Position numbers and translations under genes: made by a program. Shown piece after piece: positions 51,631 to 60,490 of a DNA stretch of 64,000 nt (position 1 is its first letter; every line of letters begins with the position of its first letter). This stretch comes from Intestinibacillus massiliensis (lineage in GTDB: Bacteria; Bacillota; Clostridia; Oscillospirales; Butyricicoccaceae), in NCBI GenBank assembly GCA_029267335.1, contig JAJUJC010000002.1:124001-188000 (forward strand), read 5' to 3'. Below the pieces are notes generated by a model, which was given only the letters and a program-made list of their open reading frames with translations, did not search any database and was not told the DNA's origin.

Positions 51631-53471
51631 CCGGGCATTCCTCCCCCGCCGCCCATGCCGCCGCCACTCGGCGGTCCGCCGGAGCCGCGGCTCATGTCGC
51701 CGCCCGCCATACCACCGCCCATGCCGGGCATGCCTTGCTGCTGCTTGCTGCTGTCGCTCGTGTGCGTCACCTGCGGCACATAGACGATGTCGCCCTCGCG
51801 CAGGCCGCTCGTCACTTCAATGTAGCTGTCGTCGGACAGACCGGTCTTGACGCTGACCGCGTGATAGCCGTCGGGCACCTTGCTCGCTGCGGCGCTGCCC
51901 CGCTGTCCGGACTTGCCGGCCGCCGACCGGGTCGCGTCGCCCGCCGTGGGTGCTGCCGGCGCGTTCGCATCCTGTGGGTCAGTTGCGTTCGAATCGCTTG
52001 CCGTATCGGTCTGCGTGCCGTCGGTATTCTTGACATAAACCGTGTTGCCGCGCTGGATCGCCGCCACCGGTACCGCAATCGCATCCTTCGCCTCGTCGAC
52101 GATGATCGACGCGTTGACATTCATGCCGGGCAGCAGCTTTTCCGGTGGGTTTTCGATCTGCACCGTGACCGGATAGGTCGTCGCGCCGTTCGTCGTCGTG
52201 CCCGCGACACTGATATTCGTGATCTTGCCCGTGAAGGTCTCGCCGTCAAGCGCGTCGACCTCGACCTCGACGCTCTGGCCGACCGCGACCTCGTTGACGT
52301 CGAGTTCATCGAGCGCGATGTCGAACTTGAGCGCGGACATGTCATAAATGACCGCGAGCGCTGTGATGCCCGAGGACGAGTCGATCGAGTCGCCTGCCTT
52401 GGTGTTGCGCGTGACGATCGTGCCCGAAATCGGCGCAGTAATATTATAATCCTCGAGGGAATTGACCGTACTTTGCAGCGACTTCTGCGCGCTTTCGAGC
52501 GAAAGCTGCGCATTTTTCACCTGATTTTGCAGCTCGGTGCTCGCAAGCTTGGCGGCGACCTGTCCCGCTGTGACCGTGCCGCCCTCGCGGATGCTGAGCG
52601 ACGCGAGCTTGCCCGCGACCGCTGCGGTGATCGTGGATTCCGCGTTATATTCAAATGCTGCGCCCGTGTTGCACGCGATGCCCGCGACCGTTGCGGTCGC
52701 GGAAGCAGAGGACGACAGCGCGCCCGGGTTCGTCACCGCAATCGTCACATAGCGCACCATCTGATAGCCGCTGAGCACGGTGTCCGCGCCGTCGATCGCG
52801 GTGATCGCGCCGGACAGGGTTTCAAAGCTGCCGTCGATGGTCACGGCAGCCGCCTGCCCAACGTGGAAATTCTGCGCGTCCGCGGAGTTGAACGGCACCT
52901 TGAGCTTCATCGTCGCGCTGTCGCGTACGGTCGCGATCGTGTCGCCCGCCTTGAGATCGTCCCCGACCTCGACCGCCACATCGGTGACCACGCCCGACTT
53001 TTCCGCCTTAACCGTCAGATCGGCGAGGTTTTCAAGCTGCTGCTGATAGGACAACTCGCTCTGCTGCACGGAGATCTGGCTGCGGTCGATGGAATCCTGC
53101 ACGTCGGAGGAGTCGATCGTATAGAGCAGGTCGCCCTGTTTGACCACGTCGCCCTGCTCAAAGGTGCACGAAGTGACCTCGCCCTTTACGAGCGTCGTCA
53201 CGTCGTACTGATTGAGCGGCGCGAGCGTACCCGTGCCCGTCAGCACGCTCTGGATGTCGCGCCGCGCGACTGTGGCATCGGTATAGGTCTGCGTGGTGTC
53301 GGTGTTTTTGCTTTTCCAGTAGCGGTAGCCCGCGCCGCCCGCAATGCCCATCAGTACGACAAGGGCAACGATGCGTTTGAGGTGCTTGGGTTTTTTGCGC
53401 TTTTTCACCGGCGCCGCGCCTTCCGCGCGGTCGGGTGCAGCGTCCCCCCTGTTCTTAAACGGCAGTTTCAT
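51627..53471 (-). CDS. Membrane fusion protein of the MacA/HlyD type with a Gly/Met-rich tail
   Basis: This 614-residue adaptor has a charged N-terminus, a membrane anchor (about 33-50), a lipoyl-like half (LTGTGTLAPLNQYDV), a coiled coil, the second lipoyl half (NITAPISGTIVTRN) and beta-barrel regions (VEVDALDGETFTGKI). The last 40 residues are almost only Gly, Met, Pro, Ser and Gln. It should bridge the permease to the cell surface layers. The ATG at 53471 has GGAG upstream. It is the first gene of the MacAB-like operon. The tail may be a disordered or metal-binding segment. Confidence 0.88.
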   Translation of the reverse strand: MKLPFKNRGDAAPDRAEGAAPVKKRKKPKHLKRIVALVVLMGIAGGAGYRYWKSKNTDTTQTYTDATVARRDIQSVLTGTGTLAPLNQYDVTTLVKGEVTSCTFEQGDVVKQGDLLYTIDSSDVQDSIDRSQISVQQSELSYQQQLENLADLTVKAEKSGVVTDVAVEVGDDLKAGDTIATVRDSATMKLKVPFNSADAQNFHVGQAAAVTIDGSFETLSGAITAIDGADTVLSGYQMVRYVTIAVTNPGALSSSASATATVAGIACNTGAAFEYNAESTITAAVAGKLASLSIREGGTVTAGQVAAKLASTELQNQVKNAQLSLESAQKSLQSTVNSLEDYNITAPISGTIVTRNTKAGDSIDSSSGITALAVIYDMSALKFDIALDELDVNEVAVGQSVEVEVDALDGETFTGKITNISVAGTTTNGATTYPVTVQIENPPEKLLPGMNVNASIIVDEAKDAIAVPVAAIQRGNTVYVKNTDGTQTDTASDSNATDPQDANAPAAPTAGDATRSAAGKSGQRGSAAASKVPDGYHAVSVKTGLSDDSYIEVTSGLREGDIVYVPQVTHTSDSSKQQQGMPGMGGGMAGGDMSRGSGGPPSGGGMGGGGGMPG

Positions 53472-53590
53472 AACGCTCCGATTCCTTTCCTGCATCACTA
53501 TAATTTAGGATGTTACAAGCATATCGGGCGCATGTGTCGGTTGTGTGAACAGGTCATGTAGCTTTGGCGAAGTGCCATGCGCACAAAGAA

Positions 53591-53623
53591 CAAACCGTGC
53601 GTCGCAGACGCACGGTTTGGAGG
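53591..53623 (-). terminator. Terminator of the thiazole operon
   Basis: AAACCGTGCGTC pairs with GACGCACGGTTT; on the minus strand TTGTTCTTTG follows, a modest U-tract. Confidence 0.65.
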
Positions 53624-53649
53624 GGGGATTGGACGCCCACGGTAGTCAT

Positions 53650-54231
53650 TCAGGCGTTTTGCAGCGCGTGGAGGTAGGCGGCGGGGTCGGGACAGGTCAT
53701 AAGCGCGCTCATCACGCACGCACCCGCCGCGCCTGCCGCGCGCACGGCAGGCATACGCTCCGGTGTGACCCCGCCGATGGCATAGACCGGCACACCCGCC
53801 GCCGCGCGTACGGTATCGCCCAGGAAATGCGCGCCCCGTCCGGGCGTGCCCGCCTTGCACGCGGTGTCCCACACATGCCCCGCGACGAGCCAGCACGCAC
53901 CCTGTGCGCATGCGGTGCGCACCTCTTCGGGTGCGTGCACGGATACGCCGAAGCCGGTGAGTGTGCGCCCCTCGCCCACTGCCGCAAGCGAAAGCTGCGC
54001 GGGCAGACCGCGCTGCGCCGCGAGCGCGGCGTGTCCGTTCAGCACGAGCGGCACGCCCCAAAAGGTGCAGATCTCGTGCACGCGCGCCGCAAGCACGGCA
54101 TATTCTTCGTCCGACAGGTCTTTTTCCCGCAAAATGATGGCATGCGGCCCTGCTGCCGCGATGCGCGCGAGCCGCGTTGTAAAGTCCTCGCGGCACAGCA
54201 TACGGTTTGTCACGCAGAGGATGTCAGACAT
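53650..54231 (-). CDS. thiE: Thiamine phosphate synthase-like protein (ThiE/TenI)
   Basis: This 193-residue TIM-barrel protein starts MSDILCVTNRMLC and has ILREKDLS (pyrophosphate-binding region), LVLNGHAALA and GVSVHAPEE, ending with AIGGVTPERM. ThiE joins the pyrimidine pyrophosphate and thiazole phosphate into thiamine phosphate; TenI paralogues aromatise the thiazole. The Asn in the LNGH position and the short length leave both possible. It overlaps thiH by eight bases and ends the operon. Confidence 0.85.
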   Translation of the reverse strand: MSDILCVTNRMLCREDFTTRLARIAAAGPHAIILREKDLSDEEYAVLAARVHEICTFWGVPLVLNGHAALAAQRGLPAQLSLAAVGEGRTLTGFGVSVHAPEEVRTACAQGACWLVAGHVWDTACKAGTPGRGAHFLGDTVRAAAGVPVYAIGGVTPERMPAVRAAGAAGACVMSALMTCPDPAAYLHALQNA

Positions 54232-55384
54232 AGACGTAATCTGCCATGACGGGCTGCAAGCCGTGCTGGGTGATCGCGGCGAGCACCTCGTCCACCGTGC
54301 GGCCGTCCGAAATTTCAAACTGCTCGTCGCCCTTTTCCTCGCCCGCGTGTCCGCCGATGCCGACATCGACCCCTGCGGAGATTTTGGTCGCGGCAAGGCC
54401 GATGATGTGGTCGCGGAAGTGCGCGCGCTCGCGCGTGGAGATCGTGATGGACGCGAACGGCATGAAGATGCGGTACGCACACACGACCTGTAGCAGCTGC
54501 GGCTCGTGTACGTCCTTGGGATTGATTTTGTCGTTGTTGATGATCGGGCGGAGGCGCGGACACGAGAACGCAATCTCCGCGTGCGGATATTTGCGTTGCA
54601 GCAGCCACGCGTGCATACCGGTCGCGAACGCGTCGCGCCGGAAGTCGTCCAGACCGAGCAGCGCCGCAAAGCCGACCCCGCGCATGCCGCCGCGCAGCGC
54701 GCGCTCCTGCGCACACAAACGGTAGGGGAAAATACGTTTATGCCCCGCAAGGTGCAGTGTTTCGTACTTTTCGAGGTTGTAAGTCTCTTGAAAAACCGTC
54801 ACATAGTCGACGCCGCACTCGTGCAGATACGCGTACTCGTCGGTGTTGAGCGGATAAATTTCCACACCGATGACGCGGAAATACTTGCGCGCCAGGCGGC
54901 ACGCCTCCCCGATGTAGGAAACGGGCGACATTGTGCGGCTTTCGCCGGTCAGGATCAGGATTTCCTGCAAGCCGGTTGCGGCAATCGCCTGCAGCTCGCG
55001 CTCGATTTCATCCGGCTCGAGTTTGGCGCGGCGGATGTGGTTGTGACAGTTAAAACCGCAGTAAATGCAGTAATTTTCGCAGTAATTCGCGATATAGAGC
55101 GGCGTGAACAGGCACACTGCGTTGCCGAAATGGCGGCGCGTCTCCTCCTGCGCGCGCTGCGCCAGTTCTTCGAGAAAGGGGAACGCCGCAGGCGACAGCA
55201 GCGCGGCAAAATCTTCGGGAGACAGGGTATCGCGCGCGAGCGCGCGGCGTACATCCGCGGCGGTGTAGGCGTGCTCGTCATAGGACGCGCGGCGCGCAAG
55301 CACCTCGTCCATGACCGAATTGTCCGCCAAAACCTCCATGCTGGGCAGATATTGCATGGGATCAAGCCGTTTTTCGTTCATCAT
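54224..55384 (-). CDS. thiH: 2-iminoacetate synthase ThiH
   Basis: This 386-residue radical SAM enzyme cleaves tyrosine to dehydroglycine (2-iminoacetate) and p-cresol for thiazole synthesis. The cluster-binding motif is CENYCIYCGF, near residue 90. ILTGESRTMSP and VFQETYNLEKYETLHLAG fit ThiH. The start ATG 55384 overlaps the thiG stop codon; a second ATG lies directly after it. It is strictly anaerobic in mechanism, in keeping with the host. Confidence 0.93.
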   Translation of the reverse strand: MMNEKRLDPMQYLPSMEVLADNSVMDEVLARRASYDEHAYTAADVRRALARDTLSPEDFAALLSPAAFPFLEELAQRAQEETRRHFGNAVCLFTPLYIANYCENYCIYCGFNCHNHIRRAKLEPDEIERELQAIAATGLQEILILTGESRTMSPVSYIGEACRLARKYFRVIGVEIYPLNTDEYAYLHECGVDYVTVFQETYNLEKYETLHLAGHKRIFPYRLCAQERALRGGMRGVGFAALLGLDDFRRDAFATGMHAWLLQRKYPHAEIAFSCPRLRPIINNDKINPKDVHEPQLLQVVCAYRIFMPFASITISTRERAHFRDHIIGLAATKISAGVDVGIGGHAGEEKGDEQFEISDGRTVDEVLAAITQHGLQPVMADYVYV

Positions 55385-56148
55385 CACGCCTCCAGGAAAC
55401 CGGTCAGCGGCGAGGACGCGCTTGCGGTCTCGCGCACGCGACCCAATCCCGACAGGTACGCCGCGCGCCCCGCCTCGATCGCCTGCTTGAACGCATGCGC
55501 CATGTGCGGCACATCGCCCGCGGTCGCGATCGCGGTGTTTACCATGCACGCCGCCGCGCCCAGCTCCATCGCCTCGCACGCCTGCGACGGGCGCCCGATG
55601 CCCGCATCGACAATAACCGGCAGGTCAATTTCGTCAATGAGGATTTTGATGAAATCGCGCGTGCACAGCCCCTTGTTCGACCCAATCGGCGCGCCGAGCG
55701 GCATGACCGCCGCCGCACCGGCGCTTACAAGGTCGCGCGCGGCGTTGAGATCGGGGTACATGTAGGGCAGCACGACAAAGCCCTCCTTTGCGAGCACTTC
55801 CGTCGCGCGAATGGTCTCATAGTTGTCGGGCAACAGGTATTTGGAGTCGTGCACGACCTCAATTTTGATGAAATCGCCGCAGCCGCACGCGCGCGCGAGC
55901 CGCGCGATGCGCACTGCTTCGTCCGCGGTGCGTGCGCCCGAGGTGTTGGGCAGCAGCGTTACGCCCTCCGGAATGTAGTCGAGAATGTTTGCGATACCGC
56001 CCTCATTTGCGCGGCGCAGCGCGAGCGTGACGATCTGCGCGCCTGCGTCCTCGACCGCCGCGCGCATCAGCTCGAGCGAAAATTTGCCCGAGCCGAGGAT
56101 GAAGCGGGACGTAAATTCGTGTCCGCCCAGAATTAGCGTATCTTGCAT
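55384..56148 (-). CDS. thiG: Thiazole synthase ThiG
   Basis: This 254-residue protein forms the thiazole ring from 1-deoxyxylulose 5-phosphate, 2-iminoacetate and ThiS thiocarboxylate. The Schiff-base Lys is in [26 protein letters not shown] and [12 protein letters not shown] are conserved phosphate-binding and barrel motifs. It begins 42 bases after thiF and is coupled to thiH. Confidence 0.94.
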   Translation of the reverse strand: MQDTLILGGHEFTSRFILGSGKFSLELMRAAVEDAGAQIVTLALRRANEGGIANILDYIPEGVTLLPNTSGARTADEAVRIARLARACGCGDFIKIEVVHDSKYLLPDNYETIRATEVLAKEGFVVLPYMYPDLNAARDLVSAGAAAVMPLGAPIGSNKGLCTRDFIKILIDEIDLPVIVDAGIGRPSQACEAMELGAAACMVNTAIATAGDVPHMAHAFKQAIEAGRAAYLSGLGRVRETASASSPLTGFLEA

Positions 56149-56190
56149 GAAAAACCCTCCGTTTTGTTCGTTTTCTGTTGTTTCTCTTTT

Positions 56191-56820
56191 TTACGGTTCT
56201 TGCCCGAGCAGCAGCCGCAACGCAGCGGTCGCCTGATGTGCGGCGCACACCGCGACGCGCGGCGCCATCAGCCCGAGTCCGTCCGCCACATCCGAGGTGC
56301 CGTCGCCGCACACATACAGCCTGCCCATGCGGCGGCGCGTGACGATGTCGTTCGCGGAGCCGATGCCTGCCATGCCGCTGCCCGACACGATGGGCACCTC
56401 CGGCAGCGCGGGCAGCAGCGTTTCGATGAGCATCGCCTTTTGGTCGGCGCGGTCGAACGCCTCGCACAGCACATCGCACCCCGCAAACAGCCGCACGGCG
56501 TTCGACGGAATGACACGCTCGGTATACGTTTCGTAATTTAAATAGGGATTGATTGCTTCTAGTTGTTCGAGCAGCGCGAGCGTTTTGGGCACGCCGAGAT
56601 CCTTCATCGTGTAGTGCTGTCGGTTGAGATTGGTCACGTCGACCACATCAAAGTCGACGAGCACAAGATGCCCGACGCCGAGCCGCGCGAGATGCACCGC
56701 GATGTTTGAGCCTAATCCGCCCAGTCCCGCGATGCCGACGGTCGCGCGGTCGAGCACCGCCTGCACGTCCGCGCCGTGCCGCGCGACGAGTGCGTCGTGC
56801 AATTCCTTGTGTGTGAGCAT
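56191..56820 (-). CDS. thiF: ThiF family adenylyltransferase for ThiS
   Basis: This 209-residue E1-like enzyme adenylates the ThiS C-terminus. It has the ATP-binding GIAGLGGLGSNIA near residue 28, VDFDVVDVTNLNRQHY (Asp and Arg contacting ATP) and SGSGMAGIGSAND. The zinc-binding CxxC seen in longer E1 enzymes is not obvious, as in short clostridial ThiF proteins. I chose ATG 56820 with AGGAGG nine bases upstream; GTG 56826 is an alternative. A TGAGCATGCTCA palindrome spans the start. Confidence 0.9.
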   Translation of the reverse strand: MLTHKELHDALVARHGADVQAVLDRATVGIAGLGGLGSNIAVHLARLGVGHLVLVDFDVVDVTNLNRQHYTMKDLGVPKTLALLEQLEAINPYLNYETYTERVIPSNAVRLFAGCDVLCEAFDRADQKAMLIETLLPALPEVPIVSGSGMAGIGSANDIVTRRRMGRLYVCGDGTSDVADGLGLMAPRVAVCAAHQATAALRLLLGQEP

Positions 56821-56866
56821 GCTCACTTTCCTCCTTGCGTTGTGCGTATTCTTCTGAGCATGCTCA
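56814..56866. repeat. Third pair of palindromes TGAGCATGCTCA
   Basis: Exact copies at 56814-56825 (over the thiF start) and 56855-56866 (over the thiS stop), 41 bases apart. They flank the thiF ribosome binding site. Confidence 0.8.
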
Positions 56867-57052
56867 GCCGCCGCCTACGAATGACACGATCTCAAGCACA
56901 TCATCGTCCGCGAGCACGGTCGCGGCGAAGGCGTCGCGCGGCACGATAGCGCCGTTCCGTTCGACCGCAACACGCTGCGGGTCGAGCCCGCGCAGCGCGA
57001 GCAGCGCCGCGACGGTATGCGTGCGATCGCAAAATTGTCCGTTTACCTTCAT
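56864..57052 (-). CDS. thiS: Sulfur carrier protein ThiS
   Basis: This 62-residue ubiquitin-like protein starts MKVNGQF and ends VSFVGGG; the terminal Gly-Gly is thiocarboxylated to donate sulfur to Thi[13 protein letters not shown] matches the ThiS core. AAAGGAGG precedes ATG 57052. It is the first gene after the TPP riboswitch. Confidence 0.92.
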   Translation of the reverse strand: MKVNGQFCDRTHTVAALLALRGLDPQRVAVERNGAIVPRDAFAATVLADDDVLEIVSFVGGG

Positions 57053-57073
57053 CAAAAGTCCTCCTTTGGACGC

Positions 57074-57114
57074 AAAAAAAGCTCCGGCCCACCATGTTTG
57101 GTAAGCCGGAGCTG
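57074..57114 (-). terminator. Expression-platform terminator of the TPP riboswitch
   Basis: On the minus strand AGCTCCGGC...GCCGGAGCT forms a stem followed by TTTTTTT, directly before the thiS ribosome binding site. TPP binding should favour it and shut off the operon. Confidence 0.88.
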
Positions 57115-57149
57115 CAAGATACAGTTCCCTGACAAAAGCTGCTATGTCA

Positions 57150-57237
57150 CGCTTCCCTACGATGGTGTTAACCAACAGGTTCAAAGGGTGGTGACTGTGA
57201 ACCCAGTCATCTCAACCGCCTGTGCGGTCCCCCTGCT
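57150..57237 (-). promoter_or_regulatory. TPP (thiamine pyrophosphate) riboswitch aptamer
   Basis: On the minus strand the conserved elements occur in order: GGGGG, then GGTTGAGATGA (pyrimidine-binding arm), ACCCTTTGAACCTG and, at the end, CGTAGGGAAGC (pyrophosphate arm). Spacing fits a THI box. It controls thiS-thiF-thiG-thiH-thiE by transcription termination. Confidence 0.95.
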
Positions 57238-57245
57238 ATGTGGAC

Positions 57246-57275
57246 AGTATACGCCCGCGCATGCGGGATTGTCAA
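57246..57275 (-). promoter_or_regulatory. Promoter of the thiazole operon
   Basis: On the minus strand TTGACA (57270-57275), 18 bases and TATACT (57246-57251), just upstream of the riboswitch. Confidence 0.82.
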
Positions 57276-57290
57276 GGGTCTGCGCCCGTT

Positions 57291-57917
57291 TTAGCGGGTA
57301 AAATAGCGGCTGCGCACCTCTAAATAGGCGAGGATCGCTTCCATTGTGCCGTCAAAACCGAGCACCGCGCTGTTGAGCGACAGGTCGTAGTTGCGCGCAT
57401 CCTTCCACTCCTGACCGGTGTAATACTTGTAGTATTTCGCGCGATAGTCGTCGATTTCAATGGTTTTGCGGATGACATCGCGCTCGGGCAGCGAGTCGAC
57501 CTTCATTGCCTCGCGCAGGCAGAAATCGTCGGGCGCATGCACAAACACGCGCACCACGTCCTTGCGCTCACGCAGGATATGGTCAGCGCAGCGGCCGATG
57601 ATGACGCATGGCCCCTGCTCGGCAAGGCGGCGGATGATCTTCTCCTGATAGCGGAAGAGGTTGTCGTCGCGTGTGAACTTGCGATCCTCCGGCGAGACCG
57701 GATCGCCGCCCGGAAAGTGGCTGCGCAGCCGGTGGGCGAGATCGGGCTTTAAGCGCTCGTCGGAAAAGAGCACGGCGTTGACACCACTGTCCTCGGACGC
57801 CATCGTGATGATGTCACGGTCGTAATACGGGATGCCGAGCCGCTCCGCGAGCATTTTGCCGATCGTCTTGCCGCCCGAGCCGTACTGACGGGCGATCGTG
57901 ATGATAAACGGTTGCAT
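57291..57917 (-). CDS. Cytidylate kinase-like family protein
   Basis: This 208-residue P-loop protein starts IITIARQYGSGGKTIG; the phosphate-binding loop is GSGGKT. DRDIITMAS and VIIGRCADHIL are typical of the cytidylate kinase-like group (PF13189). The family is common in Clostridia and its substrate is mostly untested; it may phosphorylate a nucleotide. ATG 57917 has AAGGGGGAAA upstream. It sits between the liv operon end and the thi promoter. Confidence 0.85.
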   Translation of the reverse strand: MQPFIITIARQYGSGGKTIGKMLAERLGIPYYDRDIITMASEDSGVNAVLFSDERLKPDLAHRLRSHFPGGDPVSPEDRKFTRDDNLFRYQEKIIRRLAEQGPCVIIGRCADHILRERKDVVRVFVHAPDDFCLREAMKVDSLPERDVIRKTIEIDDYRAKYYKYYTGQEWKDARNYDLSLNSAVLGFDGTMEAILAYLEVRSRYFTR

Positions 57918-57936
57918 GACGATTTTCCCCCTTTTT

Positions 57937-58644
57937 TTATTCCCCGAGATAGGCCTTTTTGATCGCATCATCGTCCATCAGCGTCTTTGCGTCGCCCGAT
58001 TTGACGATGTGACCGGTCTCAAGCACATACGCGCGATCCGCGATGGACAGCGCCTTTTTCGCGTTCTGTTCGACAAGCAGCACGGTCGTGCCCGCCGCGC
58101 TGACCTCCTCGATGATCTTGAAAATTTCGCCGACGAAGAGGGGAGACAGACCCATCGACGGTTCATCAAGCAGCAGCAGGCTCGGGCGGCTCATGAGCGC
58201 GCGCCCCATCGCAAGCATTTGCTGCTCGCCGCCCGACAGCGTGCCCGCGAGCTGGTTTTTGCGCTCCTCCAGACGGGGGAAACGCTTGTAAACGCTCGCG
58301 AGGGAGTCCGGAATTTCCTCCTTTGGGCGGGTATACGCGCCCATTTTGAGATTTTCGAGCACGGAAAGCTCGGAAAAGACGCGGCGACCCTCGGGCACAT
58401 GGCTCATGCCCAGACGCACGATCTCGTGCCCGGGCTTCTTCGTGATGTCATGTCCCTCGAACGTGATCGTGCCGCTTTTCGCGCCGAGCAGACCCGTGAC
58501 CGTGTGCAGCGTCGTGGTCTTGCCCGCGCCGTTCGCGCCGATGAGCGCGACGACCTCGCCCTTGCCGACCTCGAAGGAAACGTCGCGCAGCGCGTGGATC
58601 AGACCGTAATAAACGTTGAGATTTTGTACTTCCAGCATTGCCAT
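57937..58644 (-). CDS. livF: Branched-chain amino acid ABC transporter ATPase LivF
   Basis: This 235-residue ATPase has Walker A GANGAGKTT, VPEGRRVFSELSVLENL, the signature LSGGEQQMLAMGRAL and Walker B LLLLDEPSMGLSP. These are LivF hallmarks. It pairs with LivG on the LivHM permease. AGGAGG lies upstream of ATG 58644. It is the last liv gene; the cytidylate kinase-like gene follows 19 bases later and may be cotranscribed. Confidence 0.93.
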   Translation of the reverse strand: MAMLEVQNLNVYYGLIHALRDVSFEVGKGEVVALIGANGAGKTTTLHTVTGLLGAKSGTITFEGHDITKKPGHEIVRLGMSHVPEGRRVFSELSVLENLKMGAYTRPKEEIPDSLASVYKRFPRLEERKNQLAGTLSGGEQQMLAMGRALMSRPSLLLLDEPSMGLSPLFVGEIFKIIEEVSAAGTTVLLVEQNAKKALSIADRAYVLETGHIVKSGDAKTLMDDDAIKKAYLGE

Positions 58645-58662
58645 GGCGTGATTTCCCTCCTT

Positions 58663-59421
58663 TTATTCGCCCAGATAGGCGGTGACGACCTCGGGATTGC
58701 GCAGCACCTCGGCGGGTGTGCCCTGCGCGAGCAGACGACCGAAATTGAGCACATAGAGGTATTCGCAGATGCCGGAAACCAGCTTCATGTCATGCTCGAT
58801 GAGCAGGATCGTCACACCGAATTTTTCGCGCACGAGCTGAATGGTCTCCATCAGTTCGCCGGTCTCCTGCGGGTTCATGCCCGCGGCAGGCTCGTCGAGC
58901 AGCAGCAGCTTGGGATCGGTCGCGAGTGCGCGCGCAATCTCGAGCTTGCGCTGCTTGCCGTACGGCAGGTTGGACGCCTTGTAATCCGCCACGCCGTCCA
59001 GATCGAACACCTTAAGAATTTCGAGCGCGCGCTTGTCCATGCGGCGTTCCTTGCGGCGGTACGAGCCAAAATGGAACAGGCTCGCCGCAAGGGAGTAGGA
59101 AATCTGGTTGTGCAGACCGACCTTGACGTTGTCGAGCACGCTCAGCCCGGGGAACAGGCGGATATTCTGGAATGTGCGCGCCACGCCCAGGCGCGAAATT
59201 TCATGCGGCTTTTTGCCGACAAGATTCTGTCCGTCCAGACGGATGCCGCCGTCGGTCGGGCGGTATACGCCGGTCAGCATGTTGAAGGCGGTGGTCTTGC
59301 CCGCGCCGTTCGGCCCGATCAGACCGACGAGTCCGCCCTTTTCGATGTTCATGCTCAGTTCGTCGACGGCGCGCAGACCGCCGAACGAAATGCCGAGCGA
59401 GGTGACTTCAAGCATTGCCAT
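58663..59421 (-). CDS. livG: Branched-chain amino acid ABC transporter ATPase LivG
   Basis: This 252-residue ATPase has Walker A GPNGAGKTT, ARTFQNIRLFPGLSVLDNV, the LivG-type signature LPYGKQRKLEIARAL in place of LSGGQ, and LLLLDEPAAGMNP. It is the LivF partner. The ATG at 59421 has AAGGAGGG upstream and lies next to the livM stop. Confidence 0.93.
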   Translation of the reverse strand: MAMLEVTSLGISFGGLRAVDELSMNIEKGGLVGLIGPNGAGKTTAFNMLTGVYRPTDGGIRLDGQNLVGKKPHEISRLGVARTFQNIRLFPGLSVLDNVKVGLHNQISYSLAASLFHFGSYRRKERRMDKRALEILKVFDLDGVADYKASNLPYGKQRKLEIARALATDPKLLLLDEPAAGMNPQETGELMETIQLVREKFGVTILLIEHDMKLVSGICEYLYVLNFGRLLAQGTPAEVLRNPEVVTAYLGE

Positions 59422-59422
59422 A

Positions 59423-60487
59423 TCACGCGCCCTCCTTTTTCTGTGCCTGCTCGGCGCGCTTTGCCGCGCGTCCCGCGAACACACGCTGCTTGAGCCCGGA
59501 ATTGTTGAAGAGCATCATCGCGATGAGCAAAATTGCGTAGATGAGCATGCGATAGTCGTTGACCGCGCGCAGCAGCTCGGGCAGAACGGTGAGCAGCGCC
59601 GCCGCAATGATCGAGCCCCAAATGTTGCCCAGACCACCCAGAACGACGAAAACGAGCACCAAAATCGAGGTATTGAAGTCGAATTTGGACGCGACGACGG
59701 TCGAGTAGTTCATCGCGTACAGCGTGCCCGCCATACCCGCGAGCGCTGCGGATACAACGAATGCGAGCAGCTTGTAGTGCGTGGTCGCGATGCCGATGGA
59801 GTCCGCCGCGATCTGGTTGTCGCGCACCGCCATGATGGCGCGCCCCGCGCGGCTGTTGATGAGGTTGAGCACGATGAACAGTGTGATGACGATGAGCACA
59901 ACACCCGTGCCAAAGGTCGAGATCTTGCGGATGCCGGACACGCCCATCGGCCCGTTAATGATCATTTTGCCGCCGTCGCCAAGCTGAAAGCCCTGCTGCA
60001 GCAGGCTGAAGTGCAGACCGTTCGCATCTCTGCCGACGTAGAGCACGTTCACGAGGTTCTTGATGATCTCGCCGAACGCGAGCGTGACGATCGCGAGGTA
60101 GTCACCCTTGAGGCGCAGCACGGGCACGCCGACAATGACGCCCGCAATGGCGGCGCAGATCGCCGCGACGACCATTGCGATGGCAAGACGCAGGGGCGCG
60201 AGCGGCACGAGGTCGGTCAGGCTGTTCGTGACGATGATGCCCGCGAACGCGCCGACCGACATGAAGCCCGCGTGGCCGAGAGACAGTTCGCCGAGGATAC
60301 CCACGGTCAAGTTGAGCGAAATCGCCATGACGATGTACGCGCAGATCGGTACGAGCTGCCCCTTAAAGGAGCTGGTCAGCAGCCCTGCGCCCATCATGGA
60401 CTGCACGATGACAAAGAACACCGCGACAATGATATAGCATGCCAGGCTGTTGCGTCTGTCTGCAAGCCACTTTTTCTTGTTTTGCAT
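59423..60487 (-). CDS. livM: Branched-chain amino acid ABC transporter permease LivM
   Basis: This 354-residue membrane protein has 9-10 hydrophobic segments, with GILGELSLGHAGFMSVGAF and VFVVLGGLGNIWGSIIAAA, both typical of LivM. It pairs with LivH to form the amino acid channel. It is three bases downstream of livH. Confidence 0.93.
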   Translation of the reverse strand: MQNKKKWLADRRNSLACYIIVAVFFVIVQSMMGAGLLTSSFKGQLVPICAYIVMAISLNLTVGILGELSLGHAGFMSVGAFAGIIVTNSLTDLVPLAPLRLAIAMVVAAICAAIAGVIVGVPVLRLKGDYLAIVTLAFGEIIKNLVNVLYVGRDANGLHFSLLQQGFQLGDGGKMIINGPMGVSGIRKISTFGTGVVLIVITLFIVLNLINSRAGRAIMAVRDNQIAADSIGIATTHYKLLAFVVSAALAGMAGTLYAMNYSTVVASKFDFNTSILVLVFVVLGGLGNIWGSIIAAALLTVLPELLRAVNDYRMLIYAILLIAMMLFNNSGLKQRVFAGRAAKRAEQAQKKEGA

Positions 60488-60490
60488 GTC

